Below are positions 8,226-15,924 of a DNA stretch of 44,048 nt, piece by piece. The notes beneath the pieces are model-generated. The model made no database searches. It was not told the DNA's origin and was given only the letters and a program-made list of their open reading frames with translations. Source of the stretch: JBNJDJ01 sp051744845 (GTDB lineage Bacteria; Bacillota; Clostridia; Peptostreptococcales; Acidaminobacteraceae). How positions within the stretch are numbered: the first letter of the stretch is position 1; the number at the start of each line of letters is the position of its first letter. The position numbers and the translations under genes are program-made. Where the stretch lies: assembly GCA_051744845.1 (NCBI GenBank), contig JBNJDJ010000010.1:1-44048 (forward strand), in the 5' to 3' direction.

Positions 8226-9056
8226 CTACTCGTTTCTTCTCTTAACAATATATTTGTTCGAATCTTTATTTTTCTTACGTGTCTTTTTACCCATAGTTCT
8301 TTTACCCCATGGAGAAACAGGTGACACCATACCGATTGGACATCTACCTTCACCACCACCGTGAGGGTGATCATTTGGATTCATTACAGAACCTCTAACG
8401 TGAGGTCTTCTACCTCTATGTCTTGTTCTACCAGCTTTACCGCCAACTTCGTTAAAGTGTTCTTCGTTTCCTACTCGTCCAATTGTAGCTCTACATCTAC
8501 CAAATATTTTTCGAATTTCGCCAGATGGTAATTTAACTGTTGCATATTTGCCATCTTTACCTAGAAGTTCAGCTTTATTACCTGCTGATCTAACTAATTG
8601 TCCACCTTTACCAGGCTTCATTTCAATGTTATGAATGATAGTTCCATCAGGAATATTTCTTAATTGAAGTGCATTTCCAACTTCAATCTCAGTTTTTTCA
8701 CCTGAAACAATTTCATCTCCAACATTTAATTTCTTAGGGCATAAAATATATCTTCTTTCTCCATCAAGATACTTAATTAAAGCAATGTTAGCACTACGAT
8801 ACGGATCGTATTCTACAGCTTCAACTATACCTTTTACACCATCTTTATTTCTTTTAAAATCTATTATTCTATATCTTTTTTTAGCTCCTCCACCACGGTG
8901 ACGAACAGTAATAGAACCACTGTTATTACGTCCTGAATTTTTATTAATTGTAGTTAATAAAGATTTTTCAGGCTTCTTTTTAGTAATTTTATCACTTTTA
9001 TTAACAGTCATAAAACGTCTACCAGCAGAAGTAGCTTTAAATTTCTTCATAGCCAT
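8226..9056 (-). CDS. rplB: 50S ribosomal protein L2
   Basis: L2 is close to the peptidyl transferase centre and bridges the subunits. The 276 residues include the RNA-binding core (VRHRGGGAKKRYRIIDFKR) and the highly conserved DHPHGGGEGRCPIGMVSP segment with its key histidine. The basic tail contains GKKTRKKNKDSNKYIVKRR. An AAGGAGG site eight bases upstream supports the first of two nearby ATGs. Confidence 0.98.
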   Translation of the reverse strand: MAMKKFKATSAGRRFMTVNKSDKITKKKPEKSLLTTINKNSGRNNSGSITVRHRGGGAKKRYRIIDFKRNKDGVKGIVEAVEYDPYRSANIALIKYLDGERRYILCPKKLNVGDEIVSGEKTEIEVGNALQLRNIPDGTIIHNIEMKPGKGGQLVRSAGNKAELLGKDGKYATVKLPSGEIRKIFGRCRATIGRVGNEEHFNEVGGKAGRTRHRGRRPHVRGSVMNPNDHPHGGGEGRCPIGMVSPVSPWGKRTMGKKTRKKNKDSNKYIVKRRNE

Positions 9057-9091
9057 TTGACTTACCTCCTTAAGTTAAAATATTATTTATT

Positions 9092-9382
9092 TTAAGCCAT
9101 TCCTTCAAAAAGTTCGATTTCGTTTCCAGGAGCAAGTTTTACAATTGCCTTTTTCCAATCTGCTCTTTTACCTTCATTTCGTCCCATTCTTTTTACTTTA
9201 CCTTTAACATTCATTGTATTAACTTTTACAACTTCTACGTCAAAAATTTCACTCACTGCTTTCTTAATTTGAGTTTTATTTGCACGTGGTAGAACTTTGA
9301 AAGTATATTTATTATTTTCCATAGCAATCATACTTGCTTCAGTAACAATCGGTTTAATGATAATATCATGTATATTAGCCAT
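9092..9382 (-). CDS. rplW: 50S ribosomal protein L23
   Basis: L23 forms the docking site for trigger factor and SRP at the tunnel exit. The 96 residues match the family (IIIKPIVTEASMIAMENNKYTFKV, then NVKGKVKRMGRNEGKRADWKKAIVKL). The ATG shares one base with the rplD stop (TAATG), and its GAGGAGGTG site lies in the last rplD codons, so the two genes are translationally coupled. Confidence 0.97.
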   Translation of the reverse strand: MANIHDIIIKPIVTEASMIAMENNKYTFKVLPRANKTQIKKAVSEIFDVEVVKVNTMNVKGKVKRMGRNEGKRADWKKAIVKLAPGNEIELFEGMA

Positions 9383-10023
9383 TATCCGTACACCTCCTCA
9401 AGCTTGTCAACTGCGCCTTTTGTAATGATTATATCTTCATGATTTAATAAGTCATAAACATTAAGCATGCCAGTAAAAACAACCTTTAAATTTGGAATGT
9501 TTCTTCCTGATAAATAAACATTTTTATCATTTTCTTCTAATACAACTAATGTCTTAGTTAAATCTTCTTTTTCACTAGTTTCTGATACATTTATAACTGT
9601 ATTAACCATATCTTTTGTTTTTGGTACATCAAATTTTAATTCGTCAACAACAATTAAGTTTCCTGAGTCAACTTTTGCACTTAACGCTGATTTCATTGCT
9701 AATACACGTTTCTTTTTAGGCAATTTATATCTATAACTTCTTGGTTTAGGAGCAAAAATTACACCACCACCTGTATTTATTGGTGATCTTCTTGATCCTT
9801 GTCTAGCATTACCTGTTCCTTTTTGTCTAAAAGGCTTTGCGTTAGTTGCAGTAACTTCAGATCTTGTTTGTGCTGATTGAGTACCTTGTCTTTGATTAGC
9901 TAAATAGTTTTTAACAATTGAATGTAAAACTACTTCGTTAGGCTCAATGCTAAATATATTTTCATTTAATTCTTTTGATTCAACTGTTTCACCTGAAACA
10001 TTTAAAACATCTAATTTAGGCAT
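9382..10023 (-). CDS. rplD: 50S ribosomal protein L4
   Basis: L4 extends a long loop into the exit tunnel. Here that loop reads KPFRQKGTGNARQGSRRSP (about residues 64-82), with the KGTG segment intact, so no macrolide-resistance change is apparent. The total of 213 residues is normal. In some bacteria L4 autoregulates the S10 operon. A structured leader exists upstream of rpsJ here, but whether L4 binds it is unknown. Confidence 0.97.
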   Translation of the reverse strand: MPKLDVLNVSGETVESKELNENIFSIEPNEVVLHSIVKNYLANQRQGTQSAQTRSEVTATNAKPFRQKGTGNARQGSRRSPINTGGGVIFAPKPRSYRYKLPKKKRVLAMKSALSAKVDSGNLIVVDELKFDVPKTKDMVNTVINVSETSEKEDLTKTLVVLEENDKNVYLSGRNIPNLKVVFTGMLNVYDLLNHEDIIITKGAVDKLEEVYG

Positions 10024-10037
10024 ATTTGACCTCCTCC

Positions 10038-10667
10038 CTACTTAGATTCCTTTACTGCAGTAGCCATAACTAAACCTTTTTTAGGTCCAGGAACAGCACC
10101 TTTAACTAAAAGTAAATTTCTTTCACTATCTATTTTAACAACTTCTAAATTCTGAATAGTAACTCTTTCATTACCCATTCTACCAGCCATTTTCATTCCT
10201 GGTAAAACTCTTGCCGGATAAGAAGCAGCACCTATTGAACCAGGTCCTCTATGGTAATGAGATCCATGTGTGTCAGGCCCAGTAGATTGATTCCATCTCT
10301 TAACAGTACCAGCAGTACCTTTACCTTTTGATGTTCCTGTTACATTAACTTTTTTAACATTTTCAAAAATGTCAACTTTAATTTCTTGTCCTAATGAATA
10401 TTCACTCGGATCATCAACCTTTACTTCAGTAATATATTTCTTTACATCAACACCTGCCTTAGCAAAGTGTCCTTTTTTAGGTTTATTTGCATGCTTTTCT
10501 TTCATTTCACCGAAAGCAATTTGCAAAGCATTATAACCGTCAGTCTCTTCTGTCTTCACCTGGACAACATACATTGGTCCAGCTTCAATAACAGTAGTAG
10601 GAATAACATTTCCTTTATCGTCGAATACTTGAGTCATTCCAATTTTGTTTCCTAATATAGTATTCAT
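10038..10667 (-). CDS. rplC: 50S ribosomal protein L3
   Basis: L3 is an early-assembling protein near the peptidyl transferase centre. The 209 residues start MNTILGNKIGMTQVFDDKGNV. They contain the GPDTHGSHYHRGPGSIGAASYPARVLPG loop that approaches the catalytic centre and end near VPGPKKGLVMA. The gene is separated from rpsJ by 92 bases that hold two inverted repeats (see separate entry). Confidence 0.97.
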   Translation of the reverse strand: MNTILGNKIGMTQVFDDKGNVIPTTVIEAGPMYVVQVKTEETDGYNALQIAFGEMKEKHANKPKKGHFAKAGVDVKKYITEVKVDDPSEYSLGQEIKVDIFENVKKVNVTGTSKGKGTAGTVKRWNQSTGPDTHGSHYHRGPGSIGAASYPARVLPGMKMAGRMGNERVTIQNLEVVKIDSERNLLLVKGAVPGPKKGLVMATAVKESK

Positions 10668-10694
10668 TTTGCACCTCCTAATAATTTTACAGTG

Positions 10695-10752
10695 GATTGC
10701 ACCTATTGCAATCGTACTAAAATCCTTAGGCTATCAACCTTATATTTTAGTA
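10695..10752 (-). promoter_or_regulatory. Two inverted repeats in the rpsJ-rplC spacer
   Basis: The rpsJ-rplC spacer is the only long gap inside the S10/spc unit (92 bases). It contains a nine-base perfect inverted repeat (10715-10723 with 10744-10752) and a seven-base perfect hairpin with a five-base loop (10695-10701 with 10707-10713). Neither is followed by a T-run on the minus strand, so they do not look like terminators. They may be a processing site, a stabilising structure or a protein-binding element. Function is not known. Confidence 0.5.
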
Positions 10753-10759
10753 TACTTAC

Positions 10760-11074
10760 TTATAATTTAATTTCAATATCTACTCCAGCAGGTAAATTCA
10801 ATTTCATTAATGAATCAACTGTCTTTTGAGTAGGACTAGTAATATCAATAAGTCTTTTGTGAGTTCTTCTTTCAAACTGCTCTCTAGACTTCTTGTTTAC
10901 ATGTACCGATCTTAAAATCGTAATGATCTCTTTCTTTGTTGGTAATGGAATTGGTCCAGATACCTCAGCTCCTGTTTTAACAACTGATTTAACAATTCTT
11001 GATGCAGAATTGTCTAATAGTTTATGATCAAAAGCCTTTAATTTAATTCTAATTTTTTGATCTGTGCTTGCCAT
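10760..11074 (-). CDS. rpsJ: 30S ribosomal protein S10 (NusE)
   Basis: S10 is a small-subunit head protein and, as NusE, a partner of NusB and NusG in antitermination. The 104 residues contain the family core KIRIKLKAFDHKLLDNSASRIV, the loop PLPTKKEIITILRSVHVNKKSREQFERRTHKR and the VDIEIKL end. It is the first gene of the S10 unit here. A GGAGGGAAACAA sequence precedes the ATG. Confidence 0.97.
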   Translation of the reverse strand: MASTDQKIRIKLKAFDHKLLDNSASRIVKSVVKTGAEVSGPIPLPTKKEIITILRSVHVNKKSREQFERRTHKRLIDITSPTQKTVDSLMKLNLPAGVDIEIKL

Positions 11075-11252
11075 TTGTTTCCCTCCTTTTATTTAATCGT
11101 ATTTAAGCTTAACGATTAAATTCAGTACACACTTCCAAGCGTTTAGAAATGTAACTGAACTAACGCCCGTTTCTTGAACGGACAATTCTCAGTAGAAATA
11201 CCAAATTAATTGCAACCTCCTACCTCATCGCATTAAGCTGTCAATCACATAC
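11075..11252 (-). promoter_or_regulatory. Structured 5' leader of the S10 operon
   Basis: About 175 bases separate the predicted transcription start from rpsJ. On the minus strand three stem-loops follow one another: 11165-11171 with 11177-11183 (seven pairs, one G-U), an irregular hairpin spanning 11121-11159 (TTCAGT/ACTGAA outer stem), and a perfect ten-base stem 11091-11100 with 11112-11121. The last stem abuts the ribosome binding site at 11081-11090. Such a leader could carry ribosomal-protein feedback control, for example by L4, but I do not recognise a known family. Confidence 0.5.
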
Positions 11253-11258
11253 CTTGTT

Positions 11259-11287
11259 AGTATATATCACTAAAAAAAATATTGCAA
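11259..11287 (-). promoter_or_regulatory. Promoter of the S10/spc transcription unit
   Basis: On the minus strand TTGCAA (11282-11287) and TATACT (11259-11264) are separated by exactly 17 bases, a close match to a SigA promoter. It lies just downstream of the tuf1 terminator and upstream of the rpsJ leader. It is the only good promoter I see before adk. Confidence 0.8.
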
Positions 11288-11299
11288 GAACTTTTTTCA

Positions 11300-11333
11300 A
11301 AAAAATAAAAGAGAAGAAAAATCTTCTCTTTTA
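11300..11333 (-). terminator. Intrinsic terminator of the str operon (after tuf1)
   Basis: On the minus strand a perfect 12-base stem (11306-11317 with 11322-11333) closes a four-base loop and runs into a T-rich stretch ending at the ATTTTTTTG sequence. It lies 18 bases after the tuf1 stop and separates str transcription from the S10 promoter. Confidence 0.9.
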
Positions 11334-11351
11334 TTATAAATCTAGTTAAAA

Positions 11352-12542
11352 TTACTCAGTAATTTCAATAACTGAACCTGCTCCTACAGTCTTTCCACCT
11401 TCTCTAATTGAGAATTTAAGTCCTTCTTCTATAGCTATCGGTCCAATTAATTCTATATCCATCTCTACGTTATCTCCAGGCATGCACATCTCTACGCCTT
11501 CTGGCAAGCTTATGCTTCCTGTTATATCTGTTGTTCTAAAGTAAAATTGTGGTCTATATCCATCAAAGAACGGCGAGTGTCTTCCACCCTCTTCTTTTTT
11601 AAGTACATATACTTGTGCTTTAAATTTAGTGTGTGGATTTATTGATCCAGGCTTAGCTAATACTTGACCTCTTTCAATTTCATCTCTTTTTACACCTCTT
11701 AATAAAAGACCTACGTTATCTCCTGCTCGTCCTTCATCAAGTTGCTTTTTAAACATTTCCACTCCTGTTACTACAATCTCTCTTGTCTCTTCGTGGATTC
11801 CTACTAATTCTACTGTATCTTGTACATTTACGATACCTCTTTCTATTCTACCTGTAGCTACTGTACCTCTACCTTTAATTGAAAATACATCTTCTACTGG
11901 TAATAAGAAATCTTGGTCTGTTGCTCTCTTTGGCTCTGGTATCTCATTGTCTAATATCTCTGCTAATTCTATAATCTTGTCGCCCCACTCGCTTTCTGGC
12001 TCTTCTAGTGCTTTTAGTGCTGAACCTCTTACGATTGGTGTTTCTAATGCATCAAAATCATATTCTTCTAATAATTCTTGTACTTCCATTTCTACTAACT
12101 CTAATAACTCTTCGTCATCTACCATATCGCATTTGTTTAAAAATACTACTAATTGTGGTACTCCTACCTGACGAGCTAATAATATATGCTCTCTTGTTTG
12201 AGGCATTGGTCCATCTGCTGCTGATACTACTAAGATAGATCCGTCCATCTGTGCTGCACCTGTTATCATATTCTTTACATAATCAGCATGCCCTGGACAA
12301 TCTACGTGTGCGTAGTGTCTATTTTCTGTTTCATATTCTACGTGCGCTGAAGATATTGTTATTCCTCTTTCTCTTTCTTCTGGTGCTTTATCAATATTTT
12401 CAAAATCTACATTTGTACCTGTTCCTAACCTAGTACTTAACACCTTTGTTATTGCTGCTGTTAAAGTTGTCTTTCCGTGATCTACGTGTCCTATTGTTCC
12501 TACATTAAGATGTGGCTTATTTCTTTCAAATACTTCTGCCAT
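11352..12542 (-). CDS. tuf: Elongation factor Tu, copy 1
   Basis: EF-Tu delivers aminoacyl-tRNA to the ribosome as a GTP complex. The 396 residues have the G1 motif GHVDHGKTTL, the DCPGHADY switch II, NKCD and the GSALKAL G5 region, then two beta-barrel domains ending VGAGSVIEITE. It is the last gene of the str operon, 18 bases after fusA, and is followed by a strong terminator. From 11361 to 12566 the DNA is identical to copy 2 at 26590-27795; only the last few codons differ (ITE here, IVE in copy 2). Compared with its neighbours it uses more GAG, GAC and ATA codons. Confidence 0.98.
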   Translation of the reverse strand: MAEVFERNKPHLNVGTIGHVDHGKTTLTAAITKVLSTRLGTGTNVDFENIDKAPEERERGITISSAHVEYETENRHYAHVDCPGHADYVKNMITGAAQMDGSILVVSAADGPMPQTREHILLARQVGVPQLVVFLNKCDMVDDEELLELVEMEVQELLEEYDFDALETPIVRGSALKALEEPESEWGDKIIELAEILDNEIPEPKRATDQDFLLPVEDVFSIKGRGTVATGRIERGIVNVQDTVELVGIHEETREIVVTGVEMFKKQLDEGRAGDNVGLLLRGVKRDEIERGQVLAKPGSINPHTKFKAQVYVLKKEEGGRHSPFFDGYRPQFYFRTTDITGSISLPEGVEMCMPGDNVEMDIELIGPIAIEEGLKFSIREGGKTVGAGSVIEITE

Positions 12543-12566
12543 TTTAAATCCTCCTTAAAATTAATC
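11361..12566. repeat. 1,206-bp direct repeat, copy A (tuf1)
   Basis: Line-by-line comparison shows no mismatch with 26590-27795 (constant offset 15,229). The identical block covers all but the last few tuf codons, the start, the ribosome binding site and spacer, and the final GAT codon plus TAA stop of the upstream fusA gene. It then diverges abruptly. Confidence 0.95.
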
Positions 12567-14624
12567 CTCTAATATTTCTTCTGCAATTGCTCTAGGCACT
12601 TCTTCAAAGTGACTAAATTGCATTGTATAATTACCTCTACCTTGAGATTTTGATCTTAAATCTGTTGCATATCCAAACATTTCTGATAAAGGAACGTTAG
12701 CTCTTATAATTTGAGCTCCGTGTAAAGAATCCATTCCTTCAACATTTCCACGTCTAGATGAAATATCTCCCATAACATCTCCCATATATTCTTCAGGAAC
12801 TGTTACTTCAACTTTCATATAAGGTTCTAATAATGTAGCTCCACCTTTTCTCATAGCTTTTTTAAATGCCATACTAGCTGCCATTTTAAAAGCTGTTTCA
12901 GATGAGTCAACATCATGTGATGAACCATCATATAATTCAAATCCAACATCTACAACTTCGTATCCACCTAAAATTCCACATTCCATAGATTCTTGTAAAC
13001 CTTGATCAACTACTGGTATAAATTCTCTTGGAACATTTCCTCCTTTAACAGAGTCAATAAATTCATAACCTTCTCCAGCGTCTAAAGGTCTAGCTTTAAT
13101 CTTAACATGTCCGTATTGTCCACGTCCACCAGATTGTTTTTGATGTTTATGTTCAACATCAACAGCTCTTTTAATAGTCTCTTTGTATGAAACTTGTGGC
13201 TTACCAATATTTGCTTCAACTTTAAATTCTCTTAAAAGTCTATCTACAATTATTTCTAAGTGTAGTTCTCCCATTCCAGCAATGATTACCTGACCAGTAT
13301 CTTCGTCAGTATAAGCTTTAAAAGTAGGATCCTCTTGAGCTAATTTTGCCAAAGCAACACTCATTTTTTCTTGTCCTGCTCTAGTTTTAGGCTCAATAGC
13401 TACTTTAATAACTGGTTCTGGAAAGTCCATTTCTTCTAAGATAACTATATCATCTTCAGCACATAATGTATGTCCTGTTGTAGTATACTTAAGTCCGATT
13501 GCTGCTGCAATATCACCTGAATAAACTTCATCTAATTCTTCACGGTCATTTGCATGCATCTCTAGAATTCTTCCAACACGTTCTTTTTTACCTTCGTTTG
13601 GATTGTAAATATAAGAACCTGCTTCTAATGTTCCAGAATAAACTCTAAAGAAAGCTAATTTACCTACGTATGGATCAGTCATTATTTTAAATGCTAATGC
13701 TGAGAACGAATCATCATCATTTGCTTTTTTAATAACTTCTTCACCATTTTCATCTACCCCTTTTATACCTTTAACATCAAGTGGTGATGGCATATAGTCA
13801 ACTACAGCGTCCATTAATAATTGTACACCTTTGTTTTTATATGCAGAACCACATAAAACAGGGATGACTTCATTATTTATAGTTGCTTTTCTAATACCTT
13901 CTTTAATTTCTTCAGTAGTTAATTCTTCACCTTCTAAGTACTTCATCATTAACTCATCGTCAGCTTCAGCAACTTTTTCAACTAAATCTAATCTATATTC
14001 CTCTGCTTTTTCTTTAAACTCAGCAGGGATTTCTCTAATTTCCATTTCTGTACCTAATTCATTAGTATAATACACAGTATGCATTTCAACTAAATCTATT
14101 ATAGCTTCAAAATCATCTTCAGCTCCAATAGGTAATTGAAGAGCTAATGGATTAGCTTTTAATCTTTCTTCCATCATTTCAATAGTTCTATAATAATCCG
14201 CACCAACAACATCCATCTTATTAACAAATGCCATTCTTGGAACTTCATATTTATCAGCCTGTCTCCAAACAGTTTCAGATTGAGGCTCTACACCACCTTT
14301 TGCACAAAACACTGCTACTGATCCATCTAAAACCTTTAAAGATCTTTCAACTTCCACAGTGAAGTCAACGTGGCCTGGTGTATCAATAATATTAATCCTA
14401 TTTTTATTCCACTCACAAGTTGTTGCAGCAGATGTGATTGTAATACCACGTTCCTGCTCTTGTTCCATCCAATCCATTTCTGAATCGCCATCGTGAGTTT
14501 CACCTATCTTATGAGACTTCCCACTATAATATAAAATTCTTTCAGTAGTTGTCGTTTTACCGGCATCTATATGAGCCATTATACCAATATTTCTAGTTTT
14601 TTCTAACGAATATGCTCTAGCCAT
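12561..14624 (-). CDS. fusA: Elongation factor G
   Basis: EF-G drives ribosomal translocation with GTP hydrolysis. The 687 residues carry the G1 motif AHIDAGKTTTTERIL, a RGITITSA switch I, DTPGHVDF, NKMD and a GSAYKNKG G5 region. Domains II to V follow, with the domain IV GGRGQYGHVKI stretch and the SRRGNVEGMD segment. It is in the standard order rpsG-fusA-tuf. It is the canonical housekeeping form rather than a paralogue, judging by context and full length. Confidence 0.98.
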   Translation of the reverse strand: MARAYSLEKTRNIGIMAHIDAGKTTTTERILYYSGKSHKIGETHDGDSEMDWMEQEQERGITITSAATTCEWNKNRINIIDTPGHVDFTVEVERSLKVLDGSVAVFCAKGGVEPQSETVWRQADKYEVPRMAFVNKMDVVGADYYRTIEMMEERLKANPLALQLPIGAEDDFEAIIDLVEMHTVYYTNELGTEMEIREIPAEFKEKAEEYRLDLVEKVAEADDELMMKYLEGEELTTEEIKEGIRKATINNEVIPVLCGSAYKNKGVQLLMDAVVDYMPSPLDVKGIKGVDENGEEVIKKANDDDSFSALAFKIMTDPYVGKLAFFRVYSGTLEAGSYIYNPNEGKKERVGRILEMHANDREELDEVYSGDIAAAIGLKYTTTGHTLCAEDDIVILEEMDFPEPVIKVAIEPKTRAGQEKMSVALAKLAQEDPTFKAYTDEDTGQVIIAGMGELHLEIIVDRLLREFKVEANIGKPQVSYKETIKRAVDVEHKHQKQSGGRGQYGHVKIKARPLDAGEGYEFIDSVKGGNVPREFIPVVDQGLQESMECGILGGYEVVDVGFELYDGSSHDVDSSETAFKMAASMAFKKAMRKGGATLLEPYMKVEVTVPEEYMGDVMGDISSRRGNVEGMDSLHGAQIIRANVPLSEMFGYATDLRSKSQGRGNYTMQFSHFEEVPRAIAEEILED

Positions 14625-14642
14625 AACCGCCTCCTTTCAATT

Positions 14643-15113
14643 CTACCAGCGGTAATGAGCAAATGCCTTATTCGCTTCTGCCATTCTATGAGCTTCTTCT
14701 TTCTTTCTTACCGAAGCACCTGTATTATTAGCAGCATCCATAATTTCATTTGCTAACTTATCTGTAACTTGTCTTTCACCGCGTTTTCTCATACTTTCTA
14801 CAATCCATCTCAAACCTAATGTTTGTCTTCTAGCAGGTCTAACTTCCATAGGAACTTGATAATTTGTTCCTCCTACTCTTCTTGCTCTACATTCTAATGC
14901 AGGCATTACATTTTCCATTGCTCTATTAAATATATCCAATGCATTTTCACCTGTTTTATCTTCAATAGTTTCAAATGCAGTATAAACAATTTTTTGAGCA
15001 GTAGCTTTTCGCCCGTCTAACATAACATTATTTATAAGCTTTGTTACACGAAGATTATTATATTTAGGTTCAAGTAAAACTTCTCTATTAATCGTTATAT
15101 TTTTTCTCGACAC
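14643..15113 (-). CDS. rpsG: 30S ribosomal protein S7
   Basis: S7 nucleates assembly of the 30S head. The 156 residues contain the family signature around REVLLEPKYNNLRVTKLINN and the basic MEVRPARRQTLGLRWIV segment, ending MAEANKAFAHYRW. Translation starts at GTG, supported by a GGAGGGAAGAAA sequence directly upstream. In E. coli S7 autoregulates from the rpsL-rpsG spacer. The spacer here is 104 bases and holds one clear hairpin. Confidence 0.97.
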   Translation of the reverse strand: MSRKNITINREVLLEPKYNNLRVTKLINNVMLDGRKATAQKIVYTAFETIEDKTGENALDIFNRAMENVMPALECRARRVGGTNYQVPMEVRPARRQTLGLRWIVESMRKRGERQVTDKLANEIMDAANNTGASVRKKEEAHRMAEANKAFAHYRW

Positions 15114-15187
15114 TTTCTTCCCTCCATAAAAATCAAATTAATTCAACGGTACTCGATCTTTAAACCGCAAGCATCATTTTATTCAAT

Positions 15188-15208
15188 ATGCCTCCCAATA
15201 AGAGGCAT
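15188..15208 (-). promoter_or_regulatory. Hairpin in the rpsL-rpsG spacer
   Basis: A perfect seven-base inverted repeat (ATGCCTC at 15188-15194, GAGGCAT at 15202-15208) with a seven-base loop lies ten bases after the rpsL stop on the minus strand. No convincing T-run follows, so it is more likely a processing or regulatory hairpin than a terminator. The location matches where S7 binds str mRNA in enterobacteria, but homology is not shown. Confidence 0.4.
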
Positions 15209-15217
15209 TTATAAATA

Positions 15218-15625
15218 TTATGATTTCTTAGTTCCATATTTTGATCGACCTTGTTTTCTATCTTCAACACCAGCTGTATCTAAAACACCTCTAACAACTG
15301 TATATCTTACACCTGGCAAGTCTTTTACTCTACCACCTCTTACTAGAACAATACTATGTTCCTGTAAGTTATGACCTTCGCCTGGTATATAAGCAGTTAC
15401 TTCTAATCCATTTGTAAGTCTAACTCTTGCAACCTTTCTTAAAGCTGAGTTAGGCTTTTTAGGTGTCATTGTTTTAACAGCAACACACACGCCTCTTTTT
15501 TGAGGAGAATTAACTTTACTATAAGTATTTTTAACCGAATTGTGTTTTCTGTGTAAAGCAGCTGATTTTGATTTCTTTTTAGTCGTCTTTCTTCCTTTAC
15601 GAACTAATTGGTTAATCGTTGGCAT
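15218..15625 (-). CDS. rpsL: 30S ribosomal protein S12
   Basis: S12 monitors codon-anticodon pairing in the decoding site. The 135 residues start MPTINQLVRKGRK. Both loops that mutate to streptomycin resistance are wild-type in form: TPKKPNSALRK and GGRVKDLPGVRY. I chose the ATG at 15625 because an upstream in-frame GTG overlaps the AAGGAGGT site itself, while this ATG has seven to eight bases of spacing. It follows the L7Ae-like gene in the str operon. Confidence 0.97.
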   Translation of the reverse strand: MPTINQLVRKGRKTTKKKSKSAALHRKHNSVKNTYSKVNSPQKRGVCVAVKTMTPKKPNSALRKVARVRLTNGLEVTAYIPGEGHNLQEHSIVLVRGGRVKDLPGVRYTVVRGVLDTAGVEDRKQGRSKYGTKKS

Positions 15626-15643
15626 ATATCGCACCTCCTTTCG

Positions 15644-15895
15644 TTATTTATTTGAATCTATTTTTTTTACTGCAACAGCAGCACTTCTATCAATTTCACA
15701 AAGCTTTCCTAAATTTTTTTTAGTATCTATATATTCTATTTTAATATTTTTATTACTAGCTATGTTAATAGGTTTTCTTTTAATAAATTGATCAGCATTT
15801 TTTGCAACAAAAAGCAAATTTACATTGTTTTTTGCAAATGCTCTCATCACTTCATTGTAACCAATGCCTAGCATACTTTTACTAATTGATATGAT
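15644..15895 (-). CDS. ybxF: L7Ae/L30e-like kink-turn RNA-binding protein; start codon uncertain
   Basis: The protein resembles the small L7Ae-family protein encoded between rpoC and rpsL in Firmicutes (YbxF), a ribosome-associated kink-turn binder. It has the GxNE-type motif (GYNEVMRAF), NLLFVAKNAD, and a LGKLCEIDRSAAVAV end. An in-frame ATG at 15934 lies inside the spacer of a consensus promoter (15925-15953), so transcripts from that promoter cannot use it. A strong AAGGAGG (15903-15909) is followed, seven bases later, by ATC rather than ATG, GTG or TTG. Starting there gives 83 residues, the family's usual size. The next ATG (15874) would give 76 residues and lies 28 bases from the site. 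I list the ATC start as most consistent, with real doubt. Confidence 0.75.
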   Translation of the reverse strand: MISISKSMLGIGYNEVMRAFAKNNVNLLFVAKNADQFIKRKPINIASNKNIKIEYIDTKKNLGKLCEIDRSAAVAVKKIDSNK

Positions 15896-15924
15896 AGACT
15901 TGCCTCCTTTTAACACACTTTTAT

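Noticed and set aside
11947..12433. Open frames on the plus strand inside tuf1 (and the identical ones in tuf2)
   Set aside because: They are antisense shadows of the strongly conserved EF-Tu gene, low in complexity (Leu/Ser/Asn-rich), with no ribosome binding site.
12543..12566. Promoter for tuf1 within the fusA-tuf1 junction
   Set aside because: The gap is 18 bases and contains only the ribosome binding site; the shared sequence with the sigH-tuf2 junction is explained by the duplicated block.
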